This document shows, one piece after another, positions 1-10,941 of a DNA stretch of 64,000 nt; the stretch's first letter is position 1, and each line of letters begins with the position of its first letter. The DNA is from Calcarisporiella thermophila CBS 279.70. Its lineage: Eukaryota; Calcarisporiellomycota. Under the pieces are notes generated by a model. The model was not told where the DNA came from. It made no database searches and saw nothing but the letters and a program-made list of their open reading frames with translations. A program made the position numbers and the translations under genes. The stretch spans positions 222,060 to 286,059 of the forward strand of contig NW_027192201.1 in NCBI RefSeq assembly GCF_041956535.1. The letters run 5' to 3'.

Positions 1-1402
1 GCTCTGCAAACAAAACCAAAATAAAGCCACTTTACCATCATACTGGCTTGGAGACAATTTGAAGTTGAGCATCATAAATGGGGTCTTTTTTGATCCTGAA
101 AATATATTTGAAAAGTTTCAATGGCTCCATACAGTAAATATTTCATTCAATATAAATGCTACCTTCCATCGCAGCATCATTCATTTTAAAAAACGTTTCC
201 CGTACCGTCGTTACCACGGTTTTCATCTCTCCGCGAGTCGCAGCGACTGGCCTGCCGTTAATATACAAATATACACGCTCTCCTTTGCAAAATTTGATAT
301 AATCTAGTGATGCAAGAATAAGAAAGTCATATATTCATGGAGCGCATCAAAGAAAAAAAGTAGGCTATACCTCGATCTCGCTCGGGTAACCACGCATTAA
401 TAATTACGCTCAATGATTCCTGTGAAGCCTGATCAAGAGTATCGTCCTCATATTGTAACTCGTGTTCTATATATTGTAATCTAGATGCCAGCGCGCCACC
501 GAAGAGAAATTTTATCACCTCCTGGGTAGTATTTGAGGCCGGCTTGATCCAATTCTGATCGAGGGTAGCGTTTGCACCGCGTTTCTTCGATCCTGCGCCG
601 TCAGCGACGTGCTTGAGAGAGAAACGTATATCAGGATGGATCAGAGAATATGTGATTAATGTTTCTTGAATGCGCCGATTTGATATTGAGGCGGATTTTT
701 GAGCCAGCTGATTATAAGAGAAGAGAAGAAAAGAAAAGAAAAAACAAAGATCTTAAGAAACATCTCGCCTAATGGGATTCGGATAATACCCACCTTTCTT
801 CTGACGGGAAAATTAATAAAAATTTTATTCGCTACCACGGTAGTTCCTGGAGATGAACTTGGGCCAACCGTCTTTGAACTAAACAAGGGAACCATTAATG
901 TCATCTGTCACATGCATATGTGTTCTTCACAATAGCCTCTCACTTAATCAAATTCCCGTTTCGATCCAGCTCGCACAATGTTGCTACCGCCTCTTTAGCA
1001 GTGCGAGTGGTAACATTCACAGAGAGAGAAACAGAACACACCGAGTTAAGTGCTTCGCCCCGGAAGCCATAGCTCATGACCCGCTCAAGATCCTCAAAGC
1101 GCTCGATCTTGGAGGTATAATAACGCTGGCCTACGTGGGCATAGTCTTCGAGAGCAATACCCGTCCCATTGTCCTTGACCGCAATGGAGGTTAAACCATC
1201 ACCAACTAATTTAACTTCGATGGAAGTCGCTCCTGCATCAATAGAATTTCTATCCATCGTTGAAAAAGCAATCAGTCCATGATCACTTAAGATTTGCGAA
1301 CGGAGACACCTACTCTACGAGCTCCTTCACCACGCTGTCTATGCTCGTTATTACTTGCGCTGAATTAAGTCGTCGAACGGTATCTTCGCCTAATTTCCTC
1401 AT
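1..1402 (-). CDS. PMS1: MutL-family mismatch repair protein, PMS1/MLH2 type (partial, runs off left edge)
   Basis: N-terminal GHKL ATPase part of a MutL homologue acting in nuclear DNA mismatch repair, normally as a heterodimer with MLH1. Exons read on the minus strand: 1402-1314, 1249-944, 878-794, 707-371, 303-163, 95-36, with phases that agree at every junction; the next intron begins at 35 and leaves the window. Visible motifs are VVKELVENSIDAG (with the catalytic Glu), DNGTGI, YYTSKI, GFRGEAL, PGTTV and, in exon 5, the MutL transducer strand VYLYINGRPV. The start ATG at 1402 is followed by MRKLGEDTVRRLN, the usual beginning. Wording is closer to human PMS1 (yeast MLH2) than to MLH1 or yeast PMS1, for instance the AGATSIEVKL and TTRTA stretches. 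The endonuclease and dimerisation half is not visible, so the subfamily call is an inference. ATPase residues look intact. Confidence 0.9.
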
Positions 1403-2160
1403 TTAGCCGACACAGTAAGTAATCGAGGTAGCGTAAGAGGGAATACCCTTCGCGATCTACTTGATCAATTCGCGAAGGAGCTTCGAGATAAATTCGTAGC
1501 CGTTGAAAAGATATTCTAGGTGGCAAAAAAAAGTGACGACACGTGGATTGACACTTAAAGACTCGATATATCAGTCACGTTTCCTAATTAAGCCATCATC
1601 CATATCGAGCAATGAACAGGTAACTGCACACTCCAAGTGTATCATAGATATGGTTTTCTTAAAGCTACCCTGGATTCTCTGGCACGGTGCCGCGTGTACT
1701 CAATAGAGCTTAATTGGATCTTAGTTGGATTAGCCCCCGTCAACTCCATCCAGGTTTGGTTCTAGCAGAAATGCAGATGCACACCAGGTAACTAGGCAAC
1801 TTAAGTTAATTAAAATCATAAGAATATGCGTGTTCAGCACAGTATCCAAGCACAATACCTATTTGTGTATATAATTGACCTTGTGCTATCCCGGGATAGA
1901 CTAGATACTTTATTTTTTTGACAAAAGACAAACAAACAACAATAACTAATAAAATCAACAAAAAAGTTTTTCACACATCTTGATAATATCAGTTTTAGAC
2001 TACAGCTTAACTGAAACAGAGAAATAAAACGAACAGTAGGTAATAACTTAGAAATTAATAAGTGTGAAAGAGATATATATTTAGGAATAAGGGGCCAAAA
2101 AAAAAAGAGGTATAGCAAATGGTAGAGCATTAGTTTAGGCATTGTGTCTGCTGAGGAATT
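1403..2160. other. Intergenic, AT-rich
   Basis: Lies between the PMS1-type start and the stop of the acidic repeat protein. The second half is very A-rich on the plus strand and is probably the 3' UTR of the minus-strand gene ending at 2161. I see no coding support; an open frame at 1834-2142 on the minus strand is only AT-rich hydrophobic noise. Confidence 0.5.
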
Positions 2161-4589
2161 TCAACAAATACGGAAATTCGACACAAGTCTCTCGAAGAAG
2201 CTCTTCTTAGCCGGTTTTGGTGGTGGCAATTCTTCAGTAGGCTGTGCGCTAGTCTCAGGGGTATGAACGGCCTCGTGCCCATTCTCGGGAAGCGAGGGGG
2301 CCAAATTCTCTTCCCCTGTTTTGGTATCGCCGGCTGGTGTAGTCTGCACTTCAGAATGGGATTGTTGCGCTGGCACCTGATTCCCATGATGAAGAGGTTG
2401 GGAGGGGGCAATGTCTATTTGCCTATCGTTGATGAGCTTGCTGTCGGATAACTGCTCTTCGGCATTGCCTTCAGCTGCAAGCTCAGATATCGCAGGCTGT
2501 TCATCTTGGTTTGCATCCACAAGGACCTCTTCATTAACAGGCTCGATAGTATTCTCCGACGAAATCAAAGGAGCACTAATAGACAAAGGATCCTTCAAGC
2601 TATGCAGCTCAGGAGCGGGTTCAGCGGTGGATTCTGGTTCTTTGATGACGGGGTCTTCATTCAATAGATTTTCAGCTGATTGCTCAACAATAGGTTCTGC
2701 ACTGGGTGCCGATTCTTCGGCAGAATGACTTTGCTCCAGAAGTGGATCTTTAATCGCCTGTTCCGCAACGAGATCTTTTTCGGCGGCAACACCTTTTCCT
2801 TCAGGCTGTCCATCCAGCTGGACCTTCACATCTGTTTGTTCAGAGACTGGCACAGGCAAGGGATTTGGTTCATCAGCGATATGCTCCTCTTCCGGCACAG
2901 ATGCTTTTAGCGGTTGCTGAACAATAGGTTCTGCACTGGGCGTCGATCCTTCGGTAGCATGGTCCAGAAGTGGGTCTTTAATCGCTTGTTCCACAACGAA
3001 CTCTTTTTCGGCGTCAATGTCTTTACCCTCGGGTTGCTCATCCGGCTGGACTTTCATATCTGTTTGCTCAGAGACTGGCGTAGGTGAGAGATTTGGTTCT
3101 TCAGCAATACGCTCTTCTTCCGGCACAGATTCTTCTAGTAGTTTTTCGACAACTTGCTCAGTGACAGCTTCGTCCGGGCGAGAGGCGTCGTTATCATCAT
3201 GGACTGGCAGCTCACCAGTTTCATGGCTAGGTTCTACCTCCTCAATCTTGAGTTCAACGGGCGTTTCAAGAGGGCTTGGAATTTCTTCAGGTTTATCTGA
3301 TTCATGGAGTATTGTAGTCGACTCGGTAGCATGTGTATCTTGTGGAATAGTAGGGTTATCATCAGAAGTAAGTCCTTCAGCTTCGGTAAGTGGTGAGGCA
3401 GCTAGAGGCAGAGAAGCATCAGCTAAATGGCTGACAGACTCAGATTCCTTTGCTACCCCCATGGTCGAATCTTCAACCACGTGAGCGTGCTCGTTAGATT
3501 CGTTGAGCTTGCTTAGTTCATCATCGGCAGATTCTACAGAAATAGGGGCTTCCTCCAGGGAGGTTGAATGGGTGGCAGGGTCGACTACAGGAGCTTGCTC
3601 CTCTGCACTAGGTTTTGCGGGAATTTCCTCGGGAGCGGACTCAGAGTTGTCATTAGGCTTCTCGGCAACGCGCAACTTCTCCGTCTCGAGTGCTATAATA
3701 TTTGAAGCTTTTGTTAAGGAAGCAGGTTCAGAAGTAGACGCCCAGACTTTAGCCGTGGCTAGCCTGTCGGAGCTGAGAATTCTCAGGAGCAACTTACCAG
3801 GAGTCTCCTGGACTGAAGACGGCACTTCTTCCTCAGGTTCGATTGTGGTAGTTCCCGCTGGCTCCTTCTCGTCCTCCTCCTTGGAGTCAATTTGCTCAGT
3901 TAGAGAACTTATAGGTGCACTCTCTTCCACAACAGGCTCTTCCGGAGTCGAGTCTTTGAGCGGTTCCTCGGGCTCAACCTCTTCTTTTCCTTCGGGCTCA
4001 ATAGCAGTGGGGCTAAAGCTCTCCACAGCTTTTTCGCCCTTCTCGTGCTTGGAATTATTTAGCTTCAACGACGCGTCCGGGTTGGTCGCTTCCTCCACAA
4101 TGGGCTCTTCCGTATTCAATATTTCCAGAGCTTCCTTAATTTCTCGCTTTTCAGTCAAGCCTTTCTCATCCACAAGCACGGTTTCTCCGTTAGAGTACTC
4201 AGGAGGCGCCGGTTTTATATCTAGTGAGTCCGACCAAAATGACACGCGTTAGATAAACACGATATATATTATATCAAACCATGCCACTACCTTGTATGGC
4301 CCCATCAATAGGTTTTGCTACCTTCAAAGCTTCGATTTGATCAGAATTTAGCTCATCTATAATCAGGCTACAGGTTAAGGGACAGAAAATTAAATCGTAT
4401 TGAGTTCTTAAACGCTTACGCTTTAAGCCGGTTGATTCGGATGACTTCTTTTCTTCGATTGCTATCAAACAAATCCATTTAGAAACACGTTAATTAAAAC
4501 GCATCCATCGAAATTGAAGACTGGGCAGACGCACGGGTAAGGTCCTCGACCGCGGTATCCAGCTTGGTATTTTCAATGTGCTCCGACAT
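2161..4589 (-). CDS. Glu/Pro-rich acidic repeat protein of unknown function
   Basis: Proposed exons 4589-4535, 4461-4420, 4356-4291 and 4220-2161 keep phase 1 throughout and give 740 residues starting MSEHIENTKLDTAVEDLT. No known domain is recognised. The protein is dominated by Glu, Ser, Pro, Ala and Thr and is likely disordered. It carries an internal duplication of about 77 residues: the blocks around DNA 3160-2930 and 2929-2690 share PVSEQTD, KVQ, QPEGK, EQAIKDPLL and PSAEPIV. The C terminus changes character to a basic and aromatic end, KKSFFERLVSNFRIC, which could be a short docking or membrane-contact helix (inference). The last exon alone is open for 694 codons from 4245, but the first codons there (MSFWSDSL) lie inside what I read as an intron ending in CACTAG. 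First-exon choice is inferred from splice phase, not from homology. Confidence 0.65.
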
Positions 4590-5449
4590 CTCGATTCATT
4601 AATCAACCACGATTTCGGAAATCGGCGTGAAGAAAGAAAGACGTTAGCTAGGGTATAGAGGAAGGGAAACTGGTGTTTGGGGTTTGCAGAAGAAACAGAA
4701 AAGAGGCGAGGGATTTTTCTGGGCCCAAATGGAGGCGCGTCGAGGGAACGAGGACCAGGAAATTGCAGTGTGGTCGGACGCAGAAATTGGCCAGAGTGAG
4801 TCGAGAAAGGAAAATGGACCGCGTGCTCTATTACGTCGAATGACGACTGCTGGAGGCCCGAATTTGGTTGCCGGCCGAAAACCGCCCCTTCACAAGTACC
4901 CAAGTATCCCAATATATGCATGCTTGCGCAAATTCGACATCCGAAATCCATTGCTTCTGGGGAGCTGCAGCCACGGTAGCCTTGCGCTCGTCCGTGTAGC
5001 TTGAGGCTCGGCATGGCACTCCTCTTCCTCCTTAGGTGAATCTCCGACGGTGGCAGAGTGCGGAGCTCTAGTGATATTGCTATGGAATTATAGATTGCAT
5101 ATTTGGGTGCATTTAAGACGCCTCTATTCTCCTCGACAAAGGTGATTTTCCTTTTTCCACAATTTTAATCTCCCTCAAGTTGGACTAATCTAATCCCACC
5201 TCTAACGCTTGGATATCCCTTTCTCCATCTATCACATTCTATGAGATATCTGAGGGCATCGCTACCTGCCTGCACTTTCGCAACGGAGCGTCATTATTGA
5301 AGGTTAGATCTAAGTTGAGCAAATTACCCAAAAATACATCACGTCTAGGATAAAAACAACACAAAGAATTTACAGCAAAGCCCAAATGAAAAAAAAAAAG
5401 CCAAATTATACATGTATGCATATGTAGAGATAAATGCACATCGATTCCT
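4590..5449. other. Intergenic region between two minus-strand genes
   Basis: Holds the promoter of the acidic repeat protein (upstream of 4589) and the 3' flank of the lipase homologue that ends at 5450. Open frames on both strands at 4490-5014 overlap each other and have no recognisable domain. Confidence 0.4.
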
Positions 5450-7811
5450 TCAGTGCATTGATTTGTGTCGCTTCACTATGCTGATATTCTCCCTTCCATA
5501 CATGCGGGAGCCTGCCCCTTGGCCCGAGTTCTTCAGTCGAAGATAGATTCTGTCCAACGCAAGCTCAATTAAACACCTGGCCCTTATCAAGCTCAAGTGC
5601 GGCCACGTGGAGCTCTCCCCGCGTTCGATCCAGTGATCAACAAGTGCGCGGGTCGGGTTAGACAGGAGTTTTCCAAAGTCGGATAGGAAAATTTGCGGAA
5701 CAATGGTGATGTCTCCACTCACCCTCTCGTCGACAAGTCCCCTAAGCGATTTGGGAATGATGCCAAGTTTGTCGAGCTAAAAATGGAAACGTTAGCGACC
5801 ATGAGGAGCGGAAAAACTGAGAGAACTGCAGACCTGGGTTAGGCGATGGTGAATCTCGGCCATGAACACGATCCCAAATCGAAACCACAGGGTGTCACCC
5901 CAATGGTATAGGCCCTTGGGCAAAAAGGGGGCTACGAATGGGTTGCCCTGAGAGAGAATGAAGTGATTGACATTATAGAGCTCGGAAATTCTTGCTAAAA
6001 CCGACTCCCTGGTCATTAAAAAATCATAATAACATGTCTAGTAAGCAATCGGGGTGGAGGAGGTCGAAATTAATTTACCCTTCGACAGAGGTGGTATCAG
6101 ACCATTTTCTCCATTTCACTGTAAAAAATGGAGGTGAATACAGTGTAGGCCCACTGGTCCAGTTTTGTACTATTCTTACCAGATCCCCACGATATGATAT
6201 TTCCCTTTCTATCCTTTGCCAAAAGATCTATTTGATCATACAGCCCAAACATAGCAACAGATGCACAAGCAGCACTCCGAATCAACTATACTCAGAAACG
6301 GGCCAGACCTATTGAGTCAATGATATTGCAGACAATATCCAATTTTCCAGACTCACCACATTGGGGGCAGAGAGATAATTAAGAAGCTGAGGCACCTCAT
6401 ATCGCCTGGAAGAGAACACAGTAATGTTCAGGATACGCTTGGTACGTTTGTATGCCTCTTCGAAAGTAATATCGCCAACATTACTGCGAACATACTCCTC
6501 TAGAACTCGGATATCCATAAAATAGCCTATATCCATCCCATGCTTTCATCAATGAACAATGAAACGCTTTAAATGGGTCCTCGACATTACCATGACGAAG
6601 GAGTTGATGAATCTTTCGCCACACGGTCCCCTGCAGTGGTGCCTTTGCAAACGCTCCGAGATTAATACCATTGGGCTTGAAAAGATTCTAGAGAAACAAT
6701 GAGGGGAATATCAGGGAGAGAAAAAAAAACATTAGTTAGAAAAAGGAACCTGGCAACATTCTGCAGATTTAAAATATATACAATAAGTTCTTCATCTGTA
6801 CAGGTGCAGATTAAAGCGGCCATCAAATTTCCCACTCCGGAGCCACAGATGATACGCGGTAAAAGTCCATTTTCGTTTAGAGACTTGGCCACTCCAAGGT
6901 GGAAGAGACCTATGTGATGAAGGGCTTCAGTGGCCGATTCCCATTTGCATCAAGGGGAGTTGAGCACTTACCAAACGAGGATCCTCCGTAAAGTAACAGT
7001 GCAGACCGCCCGAAACATTGTCGCGCGTCCGAGAAAAAATTCAACTTGGATTGTCTTGAGAGATCAGGAAAATTATTGTCTGCAATGTACTCGAACGCAT
7101 CCACCACCGTACACAGATATTCTTCTATAAGGTTTTTGGTACTAAGGATAGAAAGGCGGAAAAAATGATATTAATTTCTCCGAAGCATTCTAAAAAGAGG
7201 CAAAGGGTGCCATACCCGAGATACGAGCGTGAATAAAGACGCGGATTACCGAGACCGGCAAGATTGCGTATAAGCCCTATGGGCGGAGAGAGGGGTTATG
7301 GTTTAGATTCTAATGTTGCCAATTGTATGAATTCATGTACCCGATCTAAGCAAATAAAGCATGGCATCAACGTCGTTATTTTCCCGCACTCGCTTCAAGT
7401 GCTGAAGTTTCTGGTATATGTATTTATAATCATAAAATCTTGAGGCAGGGCTCTCTCGCCAAACATCATTTCCAAGAAAACTGGAAACAGGCGAAGGAGT
7501 AAGTTGGAGGCCATTAGTGAGGGTAAACCAAGAAGCAGTAAATTCAAAGGCTCAATACTAACAAATCCAGCTCTGCTGCTTTGAGTGCCCATGCTTCGTA
7601 GCTTTTTGCCTCTAGCATCCCTTGCTTGAGCTGCTGCACGGGATCAGGCCTGTTAATTAATCTCCATACAATCTAGGTCCATGCCAATTACAAAGACCCC
7701 AATGTGTCAGAGACTCAGGTAGGATAGAGAGGGGGGCAAAGGCTAATTTACCATGAACCAGTACGAGAAGGCATCAATGAAGAAGTAGATCAAATTAATA
7801 AGAAATTCCAT
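5450..7811 (-). CDS. Patatin-like triacylglycerol lipase homologue (TGL3/4/5, SDP1 family) lacking the catalytic serine
   Basis: Twelve exons: 7811-7752, 7633-7563, 7480-7341, 7276-7216, 7141-6972, 6909-6782, 6687-6591, 6526-6357, 6285-6180, 6118-6079, 6008-5834, 5776-5450; total 514 residues in consistent phase. The family hydrolyses stored triacylglycerol at lipid droplets. A hydrophobic N-terminal helix (MEFLINLIYFFIDAFSYWFM) is followed by family landmarks: LGNDVWRESP, YDYKYIYQKL, GLIRNLAGLGN, GTKNLIEEY, FGLFHLGVAKSLNENGLLPRI, the AALICTCTDEEL helix, NVGDITFEEAYKRTKRILNITV, YEVPQLLNYLSAPNV, ELYNVNHFILSQGNP and a final GESSTWPHLSLIRARCLIE. The nucleophile elbow GxSxG reads GSGVG, so the central Ser is Gly, and the usual DG(S/G) acid motif reads DTT. 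The fold seems preserved, so I infer a pseudoenzyme or scaffold rather than a decayed gene. It diverges from the MAPEG gene across 254 bp. Confidence 0.88.
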
Positions 7812-8065
7812 GTTTCCATTATACAACCTAATGAAGTTGCGAATTTAGAGTATGGCGATAGCCTACTTGAAATGAAAATGGCCCATTTTAATTCCATTGA
7901 CACGTGGAAATCCATTTGAAATACAAAATCGGTCAACCAGTGATGACTCGACCTCGGGAAGGGGGGGGGGGTTAAAGGTTCGTTTAACCTTTAACTTTTC
8001 CACACTCACGTCCTTGCTCTTTTCTTCAGCGATTTTGATTCATTCTGTCCCCAACCAGCACAGCC
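7812..8065. promoter_or_regulatory. Divergent promoter, lipase homologue / MAPEG gene
   Basis: 254 bp separates the two start codons, so both promoters must sit here. It contains a G9 run near 7962 and a near-palindromic AAAGGTTCGTTTAACCTTTAA element at 7974-7995. No TATA box is obvious. Confidence 0.5.
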
Positions 8066-8593
8066 ATGGCCAGCGCTCCCATCTCAACCCTTTACGCTCC
8101 AGCCTTCGTCATTTACAATGTTCTTCTCAACTTCCGCGCCGCCGGAAATCGTGCCAAGACGGGTATCCTATTGGGCGGCAACTCGCCCTCGCCCATTACG
8201 TCCGCCGCTGAGGAGGAAAAGAAGAATAGCCAGTCGGCCGGTGGTAATCCTATCTACCGCATATCGCCGCGCAATCCGCTGCTCGATCGCTTTGGAGTTA
8301 TGGAGCGAGCCATTCGCGCTCATGCAAACTTTATTGAGAACGTCCCGCTAGCGCTTTTCTCAATCTACCTGTACGAAATCAACGGCGCGCCCACCTCCCA
8401 TATCCATGGATTGCTCGGGACTCTCCTAGCGGCGCGTATATTGCACGCTGAGTTTGGGCTGATGCTCAAGCAAAACTCGCTCGGCTTCGGAAGAATCTTT
8501 GGGTATTTCGGAACCATTGGAGTCTACTTGGCTTCGGCGATCGGCCTTATTCTGCAGAACTGGGCCAAGATGCACAATAAGACCAAGTTGTAA
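8066..8593 (+). CDS. MAPEG-superfamily membrane protein
   Basis: Single exon, 175 residues. Small integral membrane protein of the MAPEG family (eicosanoid and glutathione metabolism proteins; this branch resembles the bacterial YecN/MAPEG-like group whose substrate is unknown). The defining helix-2 signature is RAIRAHANFIENVPLALFSIYLYE, at about residues 80-105, matching R-x-x-x-H-x-N-x-x-E-N-x-P. Hydrophobic segments lie near residues 8-25, 90-105, 112-132 and 145-165. A Ser/Gln/Glu-rich hydrophilic loop (about residues 43-68) separates TM1 from the signature, longer than in bacterial relatives. Start ATG at 8066 follows a pyrimidine-rich leader. Function beyond family membership is not determinable. 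Confidence 0.85.
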   Translation: MASAPISTLYAPAFVIYNVLLNFRAAGNRAKTGILLGGNSPSPITSAAEEEKKNSQSAGGNPIYRISPRNPLLDRFGVMERAIRAHANFIENVPLALFSIYLYEINGAPTSHIHGLLGTLLAARILHAEFGLMLKQNSLGFGRIFGYFGTIGVYLASAIGLILQNWAKMHNKTKL

Positions 8594-9077
8594 ATGCGCT
8601 TTTACTGGAGTCATAGTAGGCGCTCCGTTCCCGTCGCTCTCCAACAAGTAAAAAAAGCAGTCGTTTTTCACTTGGCGAAGACATTACTAATTCTATGACC
8701 TCTTTTGCTCTTACGAAGTTCACGATAATATTTATCTCCTTATAAATGTATTAACTTTGATTTGATAGTGGTTGCTCTCTATTAGCCTACATTTTTACTG
8801 TTGTTTCGCTAAAGTAAAAAATAAAGGAATAATTTATAACAACAAATCCGTTTGAGTATGGGCCGATATTTCCATTTTACCAACGCGCCTCGCTTAGGAT
8901 GCGGGGACTCTGCACCTAAAAATGCCTCAGGAGTTGAGGGCAGCCAAACTCTGACGATCCCCGCCCTCTCCACCCAATCCAGCCCAAAATTCCTCACGGT
9001 CTCGTCCCCCCTCCCCTCCACTCCATCAACCCATCCATCCATCCCATTTAACACTCTAAAAAAGAGCATCCAAGGGA
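8594..9077. other. Intergenic, 3' flank of MAPEG gene and promoter of Stm1/SERBP1-like gene
   Basis: AT-rich up to about 8840 (terminator side), then C-rich with CCATCCATCC repeats at 9026-9045, directly upstream of the highly expressed-type gene starting at 9078. No open frame is supported. Confidence 0.45.
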
Positions 9078-10300
9078 ATGTCATCTTACACGAAGAACCC
9101 CTTCGAATTGCTGGGCGACGGCGTCGAGGACGTGGAGGTTCTCTCCCGGCAGCAGCAGCAGCAGAAAAAGGACCAAAAGTCCGCCAAAGAGGCCGCCCCT
9201 AAGCAGCAACAGCAGGCTCGGACCGCTGGCGACCGAACTCGCGCTCAAAAGGACGAGCGCCGTGTCCGCCGCGACTACCCCGTTCGCGGAGGAGCGCGTG
9301 GTGGAGTCGCTGTTTCGGGACGCGCCGAACGTGAGCATTGGTTCATCTTTTACCCCAATCTAACTTAATTTGCCAACTAAGCATTCTGATAATTTTCGGC
9401 GTCCTTTTAGCCCCTCGATTCGGCCGCGAACGCGAGGATGGAGGTGATTTCTCCCGCGCTTCGCGTGGAGCACGCCGTAGCGAGCGTAGCCGCGGTGGAA
9501 GTTTCCGCGGAAGAGGCCGCCAATTCGATCGTCACAGCGCAACTGGTTTAGTGTAGGAGTCATGGTTTTTTTTTCCTTTTGTTCCACTGCTCCTTGATTA
9601 ATTACAATGGCTACTCTTTCCTATAGGGATAATGAGAAAAAAGAGAAGCAGGGTTGGGGTGAGCCCACTACTGCTGAGGCTGAAGGCGAGAAGATCGCCA
9701 AAGAGGACTCGTAAGTTATCCCATCTCCCCTTTCTCTCTTGAATATCTGATTTCATGCTTTCATTTTATAATAGCAACGAGGCCTTGGCTGAGGATAAAG
9801 CCGAAGGAGCAGCTGCCGCCGACGCTGAGCCCGAAGAAGTTGTCAAGACACTGGATGAATACTTGGCGGAGAAAGCCAGCAAAGGCTTGAACGTTTCCCT
9901 CCCTGATGAGCGCAAACCCAACGAGGGTGTGGATGATGCACAGTGGAAGGGAGCCGTGGAGCTCAGCCGGGATGAGGAAGAGTACCTCTTCTTGGGCAAG
10001 GTATGAGGATTGGCTTGGTTTTCCGCGTGCCATGGACACGCCCATTCTAAATTCGAGATGCTCCCGTTTTAGGAACAAGCCGGCAAGAGCAAGGCCCGCA
10101 AGGAGAAGGGTACCAAAGTCTTTGTTGACATTGAGCAGCGCTTCGCCGAACGCCCGCGCCGTGGCGGTTTTGGTGGTGAGCGTGGCGCTCGCCCTGGCAG
10201 CGAGCGTGGTGGACGAGGTGGCCGTGGTGGTCGCCGGGGACAGCAAAATGGAGTGAATGTGGAGGACAACCGTGCGTTCCCCGCGCTCGGAGCCAAGTAA
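9078..10300 (+). CDS. Stm1/SERBP1-like ribosome- and mRNA-binding protein (HABP4_PAI-RBP1 domain)
   Basis: Exons 9078-9330, 9411-9552, 9627-9710, 9775-10000, 10073-10300; 310 residues. The family binds inactive or stressed 80S ribosomes and mRNA in the cytoplasm and clamps the mRNA channel. Evidence: the Stm1-type N terminus MSSYTKNPFELLGDGVEDVE; a Gln/Lys-rich segment; an Arg/Gly-rich stretch with RGARRSERSRGGSFRGRGR; the hallmark FDRHSATG followed by EKKEKQGWG across the exon 2/3 junction; then KTLDEYLAEKA and a C-terminal RGG cluster ending AFPALGAK. The two RGG clusters are likely methylation or RNA-contact sites (family knowledge). The exon 2 donor is taken as GTGTAGGA with cleavage before GTAGGA, chosen because only this keeps DNEKKEKQGWG in frame. 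Confidence 0.92.
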
Positions 10301-10941
10301 GGAATGGGAAGGCTCCTCAAAATTTTTACGAAAAGGTGAACGTCTAGGATTGCCGGAACAATTTTCTTCTTCTACTTCTCTTTTTTCTTCGTAACTCGAT
10401 TTTTTTTTTCTTTCTAAAACAAAAGGAGGTTTTATATGGATTCGTTTTTTTTTGTTGTGTCTTCTATGTGGGTGGTGATCGCCAGATAAGCTATAACTTA
10501 TTGACAAGAACTATTACATTCTATTCTCTTGGGTGTTATTGTTTGAATTTATTTTTTCTTCCTCTTTGTTTTATTTTCTTGTTAGTATTTTACATTCTCT
10601 TCTCCTTTTCTCGCCTTTACTTTTTTTTATTTTAAGCTTCTATCAAGAAATTTAAATAAAGCAACATTTTTCATAGGCAGCTTCTCCACACTATGCGATG
10701 GTCTCGGCTATGGAAAAGGTTTGTTTCTCTAGATTTAGAGGATGGGTAAGCAGCTTGAAAGCAAAATGGGGCCGAAGAAAGTTATTGTTCGTGAGCTAAA
10801 GTCTATTTACAAGCACACAGCAACACCACTGGCATAATGAAAAATCCAAGTATATACAAGACGATTGAAAAACTAGGGATCCCATCGAACATGCAGAGCG
10901 CACATAGGGTATACAACGGATAATGGATATGGCTCAATTCT
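10301..10941. other. Convergent intergenic region with T-rich tracts
   Basis: Between the convergent stops of the Stm1/SERBP1-like and NFKBIL1-like genes. Several T8-T10 runs (for example near 10400, 10446 and 10620) and an AATAAA at about 10655 fit 3' processing signals of the plus-strand gene. No coding support seen. Confidence 0.5.

Noticed and set aside
1834-2142. Minus-strand 102-codon hydrophobic frame
   Set aside because: AT-rich 3' flank of the acidic repeat gene, no domain, low complexity of Leu/Phe/Ser.
3017-4252. Plus-strand Ser-rich open frames of 155 and 249 codons
   Set aside because: They are antisense shadows of the Glu-rich minus-strand protein; GAA/GAG read backwards gives Ser/Phe/Leu codons.
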